From: Flavobacteriaceae bacterium
GTDB taxonomy: Bacteria > Bacteroidota > Bacteroidia > Flavobacteriales > Flavobacteriaceae
Direction: 5' to 3'
NCBI GenBank assembly: GCA_030726725.1
Contig: JANRDC010000016.1
Location: forward strand, 1 to 64,000
DNA: 64,000 bases
Shown here: piece after piece, positions 23,518 to 33,234 of the stretch
Layout: every line of letters begins with the position of its first letter
Numbering within the stretch: position 1 is the stretch's first letter
The notes under the pieces: model-generated
Seen by the model: only the letters and a program-made list of their open reading frames with translations
Told to the model about the DNA's origin: nothing
Databases searched by the model: none
Position numbers and translations under genes: made by a program

Positions 23518-24867
23518 ATGTTTAAAAAGATATTAATTGCCAATAGAGGTGAGATTGCACTGCGCATTATCCGCACGTGTAAGGAAATGGGGATAAAAAC
23601 TGTCGCCGTTTATTCCAAGGCCGATGAAGAAAGTCTTCACGTTCGATTTGCAGATGAAGCGGTTTGTATTGGGCCAGCAGCGAGCAAAGAGTCTTATCTA
23701 AAAATACCAAACATCATCGCTGCTGCAGAGATCACCAATGCAGATGCCATTCACCCAGGTTATGGCTTTTTGTCTGAAAACGCCAAATTTTCCCGTATTT
23801 GTGCCGAACACAACATCAAGTTTATCGGCGCTTCTGGCGACCAGATCGACAAGATGGGAGACAAAGCTACCGCTAAGGAAACCATGAAAAAAGCCGGGGT
23901 GCCTACGGTGCCCGGTTCTGAAGGCCTCCTTAAAGACGTGGAGCACGCCAAAAAAACAGCCCTAAAAATCGGTTACCCGGTGATGATCAAAGCCACTGCA
24001 GGTGGTGGAGGAAAAGGGATGCGCGCTGTTTGGAAAGAAGAAGAAATGGAAAAGCTCTTCAACAGCGCTGTTCAGGAGGCTACCGCTGCTTTTGGCAACG
24101 GTGGGATGTATATGGAAAAACTGATTGAAGAGCCGAGACACATTGAGATCCAAGTAGTTGGAGATCAGTTTGGCAAAGCTTGCCACTTGTCAGAGCGCGA
24201 CTGTTCCATTCAGCGCAGACACCAAAAACTCACCGAGGAGACCCCTTCACCCTTTATGACGGACAAGCTTCGGGAGGATATGGGTAAAGCAGCTGTAAAA
24301 GCGGCTGAGTTTATCGGCTATGAGGGCGCAGGGACCATTGAATTTTTGGTGGATAAGCACCGGAATTTCTACTTTATGGAAATGAATACGCGTATCCAAG
24401 TAGAACACCCGATTACCGAGCAAGTCATCGATTACGATTTGATCCGCGAACAGATTTTGGTCGCTGCTGGTGTGCCTATTTCTGGGAAGAACTATTTGCC
24501 TAAGCTTCATTCTATTGAGTGCCGCATCAATGCCGAGGATCCCTATAACGACTTTAGACCGAGTCCAGGAAAAATCACCACCCTGCACACCCCAGGGGGA
24601 CACGGAGTTCGATTGGATACCCACGTCTACAGCGGTTATGTGATTCCTCCCTATTACGACTCGATGATCGCTAAATTGATCACTACTGCCCAGACCAGAG
24701 AAGAGGCGATTCTCAAGATGAAGCGCGCTTTGGATGAGTTTGTGATTGAGGGCATCCAAACAACTATTCCGTTCCACAGGCAGTTGATGGACCACCCAGA
24801 TTATTTGGCGGGTAATTACACCACAAAATTCATGGAGAGCTTTGTGATGGAGCCCCAAAAAGATTAA
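23518..24867 (+). CDS. accC: Biotin carboxylase of acetyl-CoA carboxylase
   Basis: AccC carboxylates the biotin of AccB using ATP and bicarbonate. The 449-residue chain has the ATP-grasp fold with [18 protein letters not shown] at the start, the glycine-rich ATP loop [14 protein letters not shown], the [13 protein letters not shown] motif and [17 protein letters not shown], which holds the metal-binding Glu and the catalytic Arg. Last gene of the fabH-accBC group. Confidence 0.98.
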   Translation: MFKKILIANRGEIALRIIRTCKEMGIKTVAVYSKADEESLHVRFADEAVCIGPAASKESYLKIPNIIAAAEITNADAIHPGYGFLSENAKFSRICAEHNIKFIGASGDQIDKMGDKATAKETMKKAGVPTVPGSEGLLKDVEHAKKTALKIGYPVMIKATAGGGGKGMRAVWKEEEMEKLFNSAVQEATAAFGNGGMYMEKLIEEPRHIEIQVVGDQFGKACHLSERDCSIQRRHQKLTEETPSPFMTDKLREDMGKAAVKAAEFIGYEGAGTIEFLVDKHRNFYFMEMNTRIQVEHPITEQVIDYDLIREQILVAAGVPISGKNYLPKLHSIECRINAEDPYNDFRPSPGKITTLHTPGGHGVRLDTHVYSGYVIPPYYDSMIAKLITTAQTREEAILKMKRALDEFVIEGIQTTIPFHRQLMDHPDYLAGNYTTKFMESFVMEPQKD

Positions 24868-24890
24868 ACCCCACCTAAAACCCACCTGCC

Positions 24891-26024
24891 CTGAACGCAC
24901 ACTCATTTAGTTTTTGGGAACGCCAAACTTGGTTTGATCAGGTTGATTTTGTAGTGGTAGGTGCAGGAATAGTTGGTTTAAACGCGGCTCTTGAATTGAG
25001 ACGCATGCACCCTACAGCCCGCATTTTGGTATTGGAACGAGGCGCTTTGCCTCGGGGAGCCAGCACTAAAAATGCGGGTTTTTCATGTTTTGGCAGCATC
25101 TCCGAGCTCTCCAGCGATTTGTCATTGTACGGACCTGAGGCGGTGGTTGATTTGGTCCAAAGACGTTATCGCGGCGTGGCGCTTTTGCGCAGTTTGCTCG
25201 GTCCCAAGGCCATGGATTACCAAAGGCATGGCGGTCATGAGGTGTTTTTGCAGCGCGACCAATCTATGTTTGAACAGTGTCTGACGGACCTACCTGTCAT
25301 CAATGAATTGCTGACCCCGGTTTTTGGCAGCGCGCCATTTAGACTCCAAAAAAACAGTTTTGGTTTCCAAGGTGTTTTGCCCCAGTATATCTCCAGTCCT
25401 TTTGAGGGGCAAATAGACACAGGGGCCATGATGTCCAGCCTGTTGGCCTTGGTGCGCAAAAGGGGAATCGAAGTGCTGTACGGCATGGAAGTGCTCGGCT
25501 ATGAAGAAGCCCCTTTCGGTGTGGAGGTTGCTTTGGCAGATTTCTCCTTCACTACAGGCTATTTGATGATCGCCACTAACGGATTTGGTCAGCAGCTTAC
25601 GCCAGAGGAAGTATTGCCCGCCCGGGCACAGGTGTTGATCACCCAGCCGATCCCTGGCCTGCACATCCAAGGAGTTTTTCACCTGGACCAAGGGTATTAC
25701 TATTTTAGAAATGTCGGGCAGCGACTGTTGTTGGGCGGAGGAAGAAATCTGGACATCGCAGGAGAAACCACGACTGAATTCGGGTTGACAGACCTGATAC
25801 AAGACCGCTTAGTTCACTTGTTGCGCGAAGTTATTTTGCCAGATCAAACCTTTGAAATCGAACAAAGGTGGAGCGGAATCATGGGGATGGGACCCAGCAA
25901 AACCCCCATTGTCAAACACCTCTCTAAAAGAGTTTTTTGCGGGTTAAGGCTGGGAGGCATGGGCGTGGCCATCGGCAGCAAGGTCGGTCAGGAACTGGCC
26001 CAGTTGCTCAACACCAACGATTGA
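24891..26024 (+). CDS. FAD-dependent oxidoreductase (DAO family), possible CTG start
   Basis: The product has the GxGxxG FAD motif in VVVGAGIVGLNAALELR, the GASTKNAGFSCFGSISEL block and a C-terminal MGMGPSKTPIVKHL, LRLGGMGVAIGSKVG, as in D-amino-acid oxidase/glycine oxidase-like proteins. A GTG at 24954 falls inside the Rossmann strand and would delete it. Upstream, in frame, the codons read NAHSFSFWERQTWFDQVDFVV, and a start with an SFWE-type segment is usual in Bacteroidota relatives (family knowledge). No ATG, GTG or TTG exists between the upstream stop at 24876 and 24954; CTG at 24891 is the only near-cognate start. The substrate is unknown. The stop directly abuts that of convergent asd. 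Confidence 0.8.
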   Translation: MNAHSFSFWERQTWFDQVDFVVVGAGIVGLNAALELRRMHPTARILVLERGALPRGASTKNAGFSCFGSISELSSDLSLYGPEAVVDLVQRRYRGVALLRSLLGPKAMDYQRHGGHEVFLQRDQSMFEQCLTDLPVINELLTPVFGSAPFRLQKNSFGFQGVLPQYISSPFEGQIDTGAMMSSLLALVRKRGIEVLYGMEVLGYEEAPFGVEVALADFSFTTGYLMIATNGFGQQLTPEEVLPARAQVLITQPIPGLHIQGVFHLDQGYYYFRNVGQRLLLGGGRNLDIAGETTTEFGLTDLIQDRLVHLLREVILPDQTFEIEQRWSGIMGMGPSKTPIVKHLSKRVFCGLRLGGMGVAIGSKVGQELAQLLNTND

Positions 26025-27014
26025 TTAAACCAGTCCTTGAGCCGTAATATATTCTGCGATCTGAATGGCGTTGGTCGCAGCGCCCTTGCGCAGGTTATCC
26101 GCCACAATCCAGCAATTCAAAGTATTGGGCAAAGTCTCATCCCGGCGAATGCGGCCTACAAAAACCTCATCCTTGTCATGTGCGGTGAGCGGCATAGGAT
26201 ACAGCGCTGATTGAGGGTCATCTTGAAGAACCACCCCGGGCGTATTGGCCAAAATCTCCCGAACTTCTGCTAAATCAAAATCTCGTTCAAAACTGATGTT
26301 GACGGATTCTGAGTGCCCGCCAGCTGTGGGGATGCGCACCGCAGTAGCGGTGAGTTGGAAGGAGTCATCACCCATGATTTTCTTGGGCTCAGTCATCAAT
26401 TTCATTTCTTCTTTGGTGTACCCATTATCCAAAAACACATCGCATTGCGGCAAGGCGTTTCTGTGGATGGGGTAGGCATAAGCCATGGGTCCATCGACAC
26501 CCTTCATTTCATTTTCCATTTGCTCTACTGCCTTCAACCCTGTACCCGATACGGATTGGTAGGTGGAAACCACCACGCGTTTCAGACCGTATGCCCGGTG
26601 AAGCGGAGCAAGCACCATCACCAATTGAATGGTGGAGCAGTTGGGGTTGGCAATAATTTTATCTTGGGCAGTCAACACATCCGCGTTGATCTCAGGGACC
26701 ACTAATTTATGGTCTGGATGCATGCGCCAAGCAGAAGAGTTATCGATCACCGTAGTCCCCACTGCCGCAAATTTAGGGGCCCAAGCTAGGGAGGTGTCTC
26801 CACCTGCTGAAAATATAGCGATATCTGGCGCAGCAGCTACCGCAGCTTCCAATGAGATGACCATATGGTTTTTTCCTCGGTATGCTATGGTTTTGCCTAC
26901 AGAGCGCTCTGAAGCGACTAAAAGCAATTCAGTATAAGGAAACTGGCGCTCTTCGAGCACCCTAAGCATCACTTCGCCGACCATTCCGGTGGCACCTACA
27001 ACAGCTATTTTCAT
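26025..27014 (-). CDS. asd: Aspartate-semialdehyde dehydrogenase
   Basis: Asd reduces aspartyl phosphate to aspartate semialdehyde for lysine/diaminopimelate, threonine and methionine synthesis. The 329-residue chain begins KIAVVGATGMVGEVMLRVL, has the catalytic Cys in NPNCSTIQLVM, and the VVSTYQSVSGTG and RIPTAGGHSE motifs. It follows alr on the same strand after a 99-base gap with its own promoter box. The two enzymes both feed peptidoglycan precursors. Confidence 0.97.
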   Translation of the reverse strand: MKIAVVGATGMVGEVMLRVLEERQFPYTELLLVASERSVGKTIAYRGKNHMVISLEAAVAAAPDIAIFSAGGDTSLAWAPKFAAVGTTVIDNSSAWRMHPDHKLVVPEINADVLTAQDKIIANPNCSTIQLVMVLAPLHRAYGLKRVVVSTYQSVSGTGLKAVEQMENEMKGVDGPMAYAYPIHRNALPQCDVFLDNGYTKEEMKLMTEPKKIMGDDSFQLTATAVRIPTAGGHSESVNISFERDFDLAEVREILANTPGVVLQDDPQSALYPMPLTAHDKDEVFVGRIRRDETLPNTLNCWIVADNLRKGAATNAIQIAEYITAQGLV

Positions 27015-27033
27015 ATGGAGTAATTTAGCGGTG

Positions 27034-27041
27034 CAATATTA
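27034..27041 (-). promoter_or_regulatory. -7 promoter box for asd
   Basis: The minus strand reads TAATATTG (one mismatch to TAnnTTTG) followed by CACCGCTAAA, the same 10 bases as after the nadA box. It lies about 20 bases before the asd ATG. Confidence 0.45.
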
Positions 27042-27087
27042 GCTAAAAACAAGCACCGAACAAGACACGAAGGCCCTATTTAATTAA

Positions 27088-27110
27088 AATATAACAAAAT
27101 GTTATTTTTG
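27088..27110 (-). terminator. Weak AT-rich hairpin after alr
   Basis: ATAACA and TGTTAT form a 6-bp stem with a three-base loop just downstream of the alr stop, followed on the minus strand by ATTTTAATTAAAT. The stem is short, so termination is uncertain. Confidence 0.35.
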
Positions 27111-27113
27111 TAA

Positions 27114-28214
27114 CTATTTGTGTTCTTTAAGCGGTAGGTAGGATCGCTTGATTCTTCTGGAAAGCGCCGTTAACAATTCGTATGAAATCGTTCCGGCCCC
27201 CTCGGCTAGTTGATCTGCCCGGTGTTTTTTATCGAAAACCACCACCTCATCACCTTCGGCACATTTGATGTCTGAAACATTGACCATGATCATGTCCATG
27301 CACACATTTCCGACAATTGGGGCCCATTGGTCGTTGATCCACACCCCGCCTTTGCCCAATCCGTAAATACGGCTGATGCCATCTGCATGACCGATGGGCA
27401 ACGTGGCTATTTTCATAGGTTGTTTAGCTACTTCTGCGCGGTTGTAGCCGATCCCATGCCCAGCTTTGAGGTCATGTATTTGAGAAATCACCGTATACAG
27501 GGAGGCAAATGGGATAAACTCATGCTCCATCGCCCGATCATTGGGGTATCCATACAGCCCAATACCACTGCGCACCAAATTGAAATGCGCCTCAGGAAAC
27601 CTCAAAATACCCGAGGTATTGCACAAGTGTCGGTACGTAAATCCCCCAGTTTTTTCAGCGAGTTCCTCACTCATGGCGGTGAATTCAGCCCATTGTCCCC
27701 GGGTGTATTCATCCTGCTCAGGATCTTCAGAAGCCGCCAAATGAGAAAGTATCCCTGTTCTTGTCAAGTGAGGAGTTTGATTCAGGAGGTCTCCGAGCTG
27801 CGCCAGGTCTTTTCGGTCAAACCCCAGACGGTTCAAGCCGGTGTTTAATTTGATGTGGATGGGGAGCTGTTCTTTGCGTGCGCTCAGGGCTTTTAAGATC
27901 CTAAAGGAGTACACGCTCGGCTCCAAGCAATATTTCCACAAATCATCGAGTTGGTCGAGTTGTGGATGCAGCACCAGGATCGGGGTATGAATACCGGCCT
28001 CCCGCAAGGCGACACCTTCGGGCACATAAGCAACAGCTAGGTAATCTATGCCGAGCTGGGCCAAAGTCTGGGCCACAAACAGCGAATCGCTGCCATAAGC
28101 CATGGCTTTGACGACACCTAGAAGCGCGGTTCCAGGCGCAGTTTTACTGCGCAACACACCGTAGTTGTGGGCCAGTGCCTCAGCATCTAAAACAAGTCTG
28201 GTGTGCCCACTCAT
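27114..28214 (-). CDS. alr: Alanine racemase
   Basis: Alr makes D-alanine for peptidoglycan. The 366-residue chain has the PLP lysine K36 in [11 protein letters not shown], and the catalytic tyrosine in the [10 protein letters not shown] segment of the C-terminal barrel. It is a stand-alone racemase, not fused to MurF as in some Bacteroidota. The ATG overlaps the tdk stop by 4 bases, so it is translated from the tdk message. Confidence 0.96.
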   Translation of the reverse strand: MSGHTRLVLDAEALAHNYGVLRSKTAPGTALLGVVKAMAYGSDSLFVAQTLAQLGIDYLAVAYVPEGVALREAGIHTPILVLHPQLDQLDDLWKYCLEPSVYSFRILKALSARKEQLPIHIKLNTGLNRLGFDRKDLAQLGDLLNQTPHLTRTGILSHLAASEDPEQDEYTRGQWAEFTAMSEELAEKTGGFTYRHLCNTSGILRFPEAHFNLVRSGIGLYGYPNDRAMEHEFIPFASLYTVISQIHDLKAGHGIGYNRAEVAKQPMKIATLPIGHADGISRIYGLGKGGVWINDQWAPIVGNVCMDMIMVNVSDIKCAEGDEVVVFDKKHRADQLAEGAGTISYELLTALSRRIKRSYLPLKEHK

Positions 28215-28861
28215 GGCTTTGGCGCATCAGGAGTTGGTTTTCCCGATAATGGTTCTTCTACAACATCCAGTTGGGCGATGCGTTCTTTGAGCATGGCCTT
28301 GTAAAAAGCGGCACGGCTTAACGGTTCGTATTCAGCGGTTTCCCCAAGCATGACCAAGTGGTTATCTGTGGATTTTCTAAAGCTGTAATTGGCGAGCTGA
28401 CCTGTTCGGGTGCAAATAGCGTGAACTTTGGTCACGTATTCAGCAGTAGCCATCAAAGCAGGCATGGGGCCAAAAGGATTACCTCTAAAGTCCATGTCCA
28501 ATCCGGCGACAATCACGCGCATGCCTTTGTTGGCCAAATCGTTGCAGACATTGACAATTTCATCGTCAAAAAACTGTGCTTCGTCGATACCGATAACGTC
28601 ACATCCATCGGCCAATAGCCTGATGTTGGCCGCAGCGGGAACGGGCGTAGAGCGAATGGTGTTTTCGTCGTGAGACACCACATCGCTTTCATCGTACCTC
28701 GTATCGATTTGGGGTTTAAAGATCTCGATCTTTTGTTTGGCAAATTGCGCCCTTTTAAGCCTTCGGATCAGCTCTTCAGTTTTTCCGGAAAACATCGACC
28801 CACAAATCACTTCAATCCATCCAAATTGGGCCTTGTGGCTCGGGGTGTTTTCTAAAAACAT
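28211..28861 (-). CDS. tdk: Thymidine kinase (type II)
   Basis: Tdk phosphorylates thymidine. From ATG 28861 the protein has 216 residues with the P-loop [17 protein letters not shown], the catalytic Glu in IGIDEAQFF and the lasso region [13 protein letters not shown] start at 28960 would add 33 cysteine-rich residues without similarity and is rejected. The zinc site of type II enzymes needs four cysteines, but only one is left ([16 protein letters not shown]), so the site appears lost, as in other Bacteroidota kinases I recall. It is coupled to alr. Confidence 0.95.
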   Translation of the reverse strand: MFLENTPSHKAQFGWIEVICGSMFSGKTEELIRRLKRAQFAKQKIEIFKPQIDTRYDESDVVSHDENTIRSTPVPAAANIRLLADGCDVIGIDEAQFFDDEIVNVCNDLANKGMRVIVAGLDMDFRGNPFGPMPALMATAEYVTKVHAICTRTGQLANYSFRKSTDNHLVMLGETAEYEPLSRAAFYKAMLKERIAQLDVVEEPLSGKPTPDAPKP

Positions 28862-28986
28862 GTCGTAGGTTTTGGCTTTAAAAATACAAATAATCTCGGT
28901 ACAACAACGCCCTTGATCGGTGCAAATATGGCGGATTTGCCCGCAAAAAAGAGGGTGCATTCCGGCAAATAAAGTATCTTAGGACC

Positions 28987-29565
28987 ATGATTTTGGCAGC
29001 CCTTCAAAAAGAGATCAAGGAACTGGCTCAGGCCATCAGCAGCGAAGAACAGCCCATGGATGCCGCCCAGCTTTTGGCGCGTATTCAGGTGCTCTACGAA
29101 AAAGCTGCTGCCCTAAAGTATTTGCAAGACCACCCGGAATCACTGAGCGCTGCGCAAACCCATCCAGACGTAACTCCGGGGATGGACACCATCATGCACA
29201 TGTTGCCCCAAATGGACGAGCCCGAAGAGGTGGCGTCTTTGGATCCAGCAGATTTTTGGAAATCCGAACCGGATCAACCCGCAGATCAGTCTACAGGAAC
29301 AAAACCCAATAAAACAGTGAATGATCTGTTGGCGGGTAGGTTTAGACTTGACCTCAATGATCGTTTGCTGTATACCAAACAGCTTTTTGAAGGCCGCGGG
29401 GAAGACTTAGATCAAGTGCTGTCCCAGTTAACTACTTTGGAGTCCGCACAATTGGCCCACGAACTCATCGAACATTGGGTGCGCCCAGAATACCCCCATT
29501 GGACGGAAAAACAAGAAATAGTTCAGCGATTTTTGAGCTGGATCGATCGGCAGTTTGACCAATAA
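28987..29565 (+). CDS. Conserved protein of unknown function
   Basis: The 192-residue soluble protein has no recognised domain name. It has an N-terminal alpha-helical hairpin (residues 1-50), an acidic and proline-rich linker (about 60-105) and a C-terminal helical domain with VNDLLAGRFRLDLNDRLLYTKQLFEG, then VLSQL and WIDRQF. The NDRxxYxKxLF segment recurs in Bacteroidota proteins encoded beside thymidine kinase or rsmI (family knowledge), with no known role. A box-like TATCTTAG lies just upstream. The next gene, rsmI, begins 10 bases after its stop. Confidence 0.75.
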   Translation: MILAALQKEIKELAQAISSEEQPMDAAQLLARIQVLYEKAAALKYLQDHPESLSAAQTHPDVTPGMDTIMHMLPQMDEPEEVASLDPADFWKSEPDQPADQSTGTKPNKTVNDLLAGRFRLDLNDRLLYTKQLFEGRGEDLDQVLSQLTTLESAQLAHELIEHWVRPEYPHWTEKQEIVQRFLSWIDRQFDQ

Positions 29566-29575
29566 TCACCTAGCT

Positions 29576-30277
29576 ATGTCACAGTTGTATTTGGTCCCCA
29601 CACCGATTGGGAATTTAGAAGACATGACCCATAGGGCCATTCGCCTGTTAAACGAGGCAGACTTGATTTTGGCGGAGGACACCAGAACGAGCAAAAAACT
29701 CCTGCAGCACTATCAGATCAATACTCCCATGCAATCTTATCACATGCACAACGAGCACTACACCACCGAGGGGTTGGTCAAACGCATCGCTGCTGGAGAA
29801 ACCATGGCTTTGATTACGGATGCGGGCACGCCGGGAATTTCAGATCCTGGATTTTTTTTGGCCAGGGCCTGCATTCAGGCAGGAATCACCGTGACCTGTC
29901 TTCCGGGAGCTACCGCTTTTGTCCCCGCTTTGGTGCAAAGTGGACTGCCCAACGATCGCTTTGTCTTTGAAGGATTTTTACCTCCAAAAAAAGGACGTCA
30001 AACCCGGCTGATTCAGATCGCACAAGAGACCAGGAGTACCATTCTCTACGAATCGCCCTATAAACTGGTCAAAACCTTGACCCAACTCATCGAGGTGTGC
30101 GGCCCAGAAAGACCCTGTGCCGTAGCCCGTGAATTGACCAAGTTATTTGAAGAAACCCAAAGGGGAACACTCCAAGAAGTCACCGCGCATTACACCAATC
30201 ACCCACCCAAGGGAGAGTTGGTGATCGTACTCGGGGGAGCCCCTCAAGAAACACGCAAAAACAACGACCATGAATAA
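29576..30277 (+). CDS. rsmI: 16S rRNA (cytidine1402-2'-O)-methyltransferase
   Basis: RsmI methylates the ribose of C1402 in the decoding centre. The chain begins LYLVPTPIGNLEDMTHRAIRLL and contains AEDTRTSKKLLQHY, TDAGTPGISDPG (the SAM-binding glycine loop) and YESPYKLVKTL. The ATG at 29576 gives 233 residues; an upstream frame start at 29555 adds seven residues overlapping the preceding gene. It overlaps the following OsmC-like gene by 8 bases. Confidence 0.96.
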   Translation: MSQLYLVPTPIGNLEDMTHRAIRLLNEADLILAEDTRTSKKLLQHYQINTPMQSYHMHNEHYTTEGLVKRIAAGETMALITDAGTPGISDPGFFLARACIQAGITVTCLPGATAFVPALVQSGLPNDRFVFEGFLPPKKGRQTRLIQIAQETRSTILYESPYKLVKTLTQLIEVCGPERPCAVARELTKLFEETQRGTLQEVTAHYTNHPPKGELVIVLGGAPQETRKNNDHE

Positions 30278-30695
30278 TCTCTGTAAAACCGTTTGGAAAG
30301 GCGGAATGCTTTTTGAAAGCGAAAATGCATCAGGAAATATGGTGTCCATAGACATCGATGTACAAGACGGGGGATCTGGCGCAGGATATCGCCCCAAGTC
30401 ACTGATGCTTACCTCGCTGGCTGGGTGCTCTGGCATCGATGTGGTCTCCCTGTTCCAAAAGATGAAAGTGCCTGTACGCGCCTTTGAAATCGACATAGAT
30501 GCTCGCTTAACCGAGGAACACCCCAAGTATTACGATCGGGTACAGGTGGCGTATCATTTTTATGGGGACCAGTTGGACGAAAAAAAACTGGAACGCTGTG
30601 TTGAGCTCTCCGTGACCAAATACTGCGGCGTTATGGAAATGTTCCGCAGATTTTCGGAGGTGTCCACCAGCTGTGTTTTTCACCACGAATCTTAA
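30270..30695 (+). CDS. OsmC family protein
   Basis: OsmC/Ohr proteins reduce organic hydroperoxides with two cysteines. Both are present, C53 in LAGCSGIDVVS and C119 in KYCGVMEM. The 141-residue length and the YRPKSLMLTSLAGC order are standard. It overlaps rsmI by 8 bases and precedes recJ by 11, so it is probably part of the same transcript. Which peroxide it acts on cannot be told. Confidence 0.92.
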   Translation: MNNLCKTVWKGGMLFESENASGNMVSIDIDVQDGGSGAGYRPKSLMLTSLAGCSGIDVVSLFQKMKVPVRAFEIDIDARLTEEHPKYYDRVQVAYHFYGDQLDEKKLERCVELSVTKYCGVMEMFRRFSEVSTSCVFHHES

Positions 30696-30706
30696 TCTAT
30701 TCTTTG

Positions 30707-32437
30707 ATGCATTGGCAGTTTACCCCTCAGCCTGATGCGGGTTTAACCGCTTCATTGGCCCAGTCCTTGGGGATTGGGACTGCAGTGGCTGCGCTGTTGG
30801 TTCAACGCGGGGTAACTGACTACGACCAGGCCAAGGCTTACTTTAGACCAGAGTGGTCAGCGCTTCACGACCCCTTTGACATGACTGATATGGATTTGGC
30901 GGTAGACCGAATCATGGACGCTTTGGCCCAGGGGAGCCGCTTGATGGTGTATGGGGATTACGATGTGGATGGCACTTGTTCCGTGGCCCTGATGGCCGGA
31001 TTTTTACAGCAGTTTACCGATCAGGTCATCACCTACATACCCGACAGATACCTGGAAGGCTATGGGGTGTCTTGGGTGAGTGTTGAACACGCTCAGGCCT
31101 CAGGGGTTGACTTAGTCATCGCCTTGGACTGCGGCATCAAAGCGCATGAACAGATCGCACATGCCCAATCTTTAGGGATTGACTATGTGGTTTGTGACCA
31201 CCATGAACCTGGGAAAACACTTCCACAGGCAGTGGCGGTTTTAGACCCCAAACGCCCCGACTGCACATATCCATATAAAGAACTCTGCGGTTGTGGTGTG
31301 GGGCTTAAGTTGATTCACGCCTTGTCGCTGGCGATGGGACTGGATCCCGAAACAACCCTGGCTCCTTACTTGGATTTGGTGGTTACGGCCATTGCGGCGG
31401 ATATTGTACCCTTGACCGGAGAAAACAGAACCTTGGCTTATTTGGGGTTGGCCCAAATGAACCAAAGTCCCAGGGCAGCCTTTGCGGTACTTACCGAGCA
31501 GACAAAACAGCGGCCCTTGCAGATGGAGCAATTGCAGTTCCACGTCGCTCCGCGCATCAATGCTGCAGGCCGGATCAAACACGGTCAGCACGCTGTTGCT
31601 CTGTTGATGGAGACCTCAGTAGACACGGCTCGGGTGATGGCCCAAGAAATCGAAAGCTGGAACACCCAGCGAAGAGGGCATCAAGAAACGATTTTTCAAG
31701 AGGCGCTGGCCCAAATTGAAGCGCAGGGAGCCCAGGAAGCTCCCGCCACCGTGGTCTGCGGTCATTGGCACAAGGGGGTGATCGGTATTGTGGCTTCAAA
31801 ACTCACGGAAACCTATTACAGACCCACGGTAGTGTTTACCGAGCACGAAGGTGTTTTGCACGCCTCTGCCCGTTCTGTTTCCGACTTTGATTTGCATGCG
31901 GCCTTGGAGGCGTGTAGCCAACATTTGATTCAGTTTGGCGGTCATAAGGCTGCCGCTGGGATGAGTTGTGAACCCGAAAGGTATGAAGCGTTTAAAAAAG
32001 CCTTTAACCAAATGGTAGCACAGCGCATTGAACCGCACCAAATGACGCCCAGCATTCGGGTAGATGCGTCGATTGAACTCAGAGAAATCAATCCCAAATT
32101 GATGCGTATCATTCAGCAGATGGGTCCTTTTGGGCCGGGGAATGAGGCCCCAGTATGGGCGGCTTATGGGGTACATGAAACGGGTTATGCCCAGACGGTA
32201 GGCGCTGACAACAGCCATTTAAAAGGGGCCTGGGCACAAGGAGACAGCGCGGCTATTCCTTTTATCGGTTTTGGTTGGGCAGAGGCCCAATCCTTGATGC
32301 GCGCCCGCACACTAGTCGATGTGCTGTTCTCTATTTCTAGCAACACCTGGAACGGAGTCACTTCAGTGCAGCTGATGGTCAAGGACATCAAAAAAAGCAC
32401 AGCCATACACCCTGATGTCCAGACTGGGGAACTTTAG
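30707..32437 (+). CDS. recJ: Single-stranded-DNA-specific exonuclease RecJ
   Basis: RecJ degrades 5'-ended single-stranded DNA in recombination and mismatch repair. It belongs to the DHH phosphoesterases: VYGDYDVDGTCSVALMAGF, the later CDHHEPG motif, and the DHHA1-like part with SARSVSDFDLHAALEAC and FGGHKAAAGMS. At 576 residues it is normal size. A TTG codon directly before the ATG is ignored. The stop TAG overlaps the stop of convergent lpxH in TTAG. Confidence 0.96.
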   Translation: MHWQFTPQPDAGLTASLAQSLGIGTAVAALLVQRGVTDYDQAKAYFRPEWSALHDPFDMTDMDLAVDRIMDALAQGSRLMVYGDYDVDGTCSVALMAGFLQQFTDQVITYIPDRYLEGYGVSWVSVEHAQASGVDLVIALDCGIKAHEQIAHAQSLGIDYVVCDHHEPGKTLPQAVAVLDPKRPDCTYPYKELCGCGVGLKLIHALSLAMGLDPETTLAPYLDLVVTAIAADIVPLTGENRTLAYLGLAQMNQSPRAAFAVLTEQTKQRPLQMEQLQFHVAPRINAAGRIKHGQHAVALLMETSVDTARVMAQEIESWNTQRRGHQETIFQEALAQIEAQGAQEAPATVVCGHWHKGVIGIVASKLTETYYRPTVVFTEHEGVLHASARSVSDFDLHAALEACSQHLIQFGGHKAAAGMSCEPERYEAFKKAFNQMVAQRIEPHQMTPSIRVDASIELREINPKLMRIIQQMGPFGPGNEAPVWAAYGVHETGYAQTVGADNSHLKGAWAQGDSAAIPFIGFGWAEAQSLMRARTLVDVLFSISSNTWNGVTSVQLMVKDIKKSTAIHPDVQTGEL

Positions 32438-33231
32438 TGGGCTGAGCCCTCAATGTAGGTGAGTAGCTCCAGACTATTTCCATCGAAAACCGCATAAGTG
32501 TTGTGGGTAATCCAATCTCCCGTATTGAGGTAGCGCGCTTCTGGAACACCAGAAATTTTTGGATCTATCGGTAGATCCAGCGCTAGATGTCTGTGGCCGA
32601 AAACGTAGTAATCGACAGGGAATGCTGCTTGTTTTTTCAAGGCGTACTGAACCAGCCATTCGTTTTCAGCCCCGGCAAATACCAAGTCGTCAGCACCTGA
32701 AATCAGTTTGTTGCGCAGGGATAGATATTGGGCGAGCCGCACCCCTAAGTCGGGATGTAACCACTGAAAGGCTTTTTGAAACAACGGAAAGGTAAATACC
32801 TTTTTCATGCGCTTGTACCCGTAGTCGCCAGGGCCCAAACCATCACCATGCCCGATTAAAAATGTCTTTTCCGCGATCTCGAAAAGTTGGGGTTTATGAA
32901 AGACTTGAAATCCGAGCTCTTGGCTTAAGTAATCTCGCACCCAGAGGTCGTGATTACCCGTAAAAAAATAGAGGGGTATTCCACGGTCAGCTAGTTGAGC
33001 CAATGCGCCCTGTACACGCACAAATCCTTTGGGAACAACTCGGTCGTACTCGAACCAAAAGTCAAACAGGTCACCCAGCAAGAACAGGGCGCCGCAATCA
33101 GGGGTAATTTTGTCCAGCCAAGCGATAAATCGGTGTTCTCTGGCCCTGCTCGATGCGGGATCTGGAGCGCCAAAATGCTGGTCGCTGGCAAAATACACGC
33201 GTTTATGGGGTGCCAGACTGATTTTGTGCAT
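32434..33231 (-). CDS. lpxH: UDP-2,3-diacylglucosamine diphosphatase
   Basis: LpxH cleaves UDP-2,3-diacylglucosamine to lipid X in lipid A synthesis. The 265-residue chain shows the calcineurin-like motifs SDQHFGAP (D17, H19), LLGDLFDFWFEY, FTGNHD, IGHGDGLGPGDYGYKRMKK and VFGHRHLAL, plus LNTGDWITHNTYAVF. It fits LpxH better than the paralogue at 10687. The gene probably heads a minus-strand run of unrelated genes; its stop overlaps recJ. Confidence 0.93.
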   Translation of the reverse strand: MHKISLAPHKRVYFASDQHFGAPDPASSRAREHRFIAWLDKITPDCGALFLLGDLFDFWFEYDRVVPKGFVRVQGALAQLADRGIPLYFFTGNHDLWVRDYLSQELGFQVFHKPQLFEIAEKTFLIGHGDGLGPGDYGYKRMKKVFTFPLFQKAFQWLHPDLGVRLAQYLSLRNKLISGADDLVFAGAENEWLVQYALKKQAAFPVDYYVFGHRHLALDLPIDPKISGVPEARYLNTGDWITHNTYAVFDGNSLELLTYIEGSAH

Positions 33232-33234
33232 GGT

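Noticed and set aside
28862-28960. Extended N-terminus of thymidine kinase from ATG 28960
   Set aside because: The added residues are cysteine-rich and unlike the family, and would cross the likely promoter region; ATG 28861 fits homologues.
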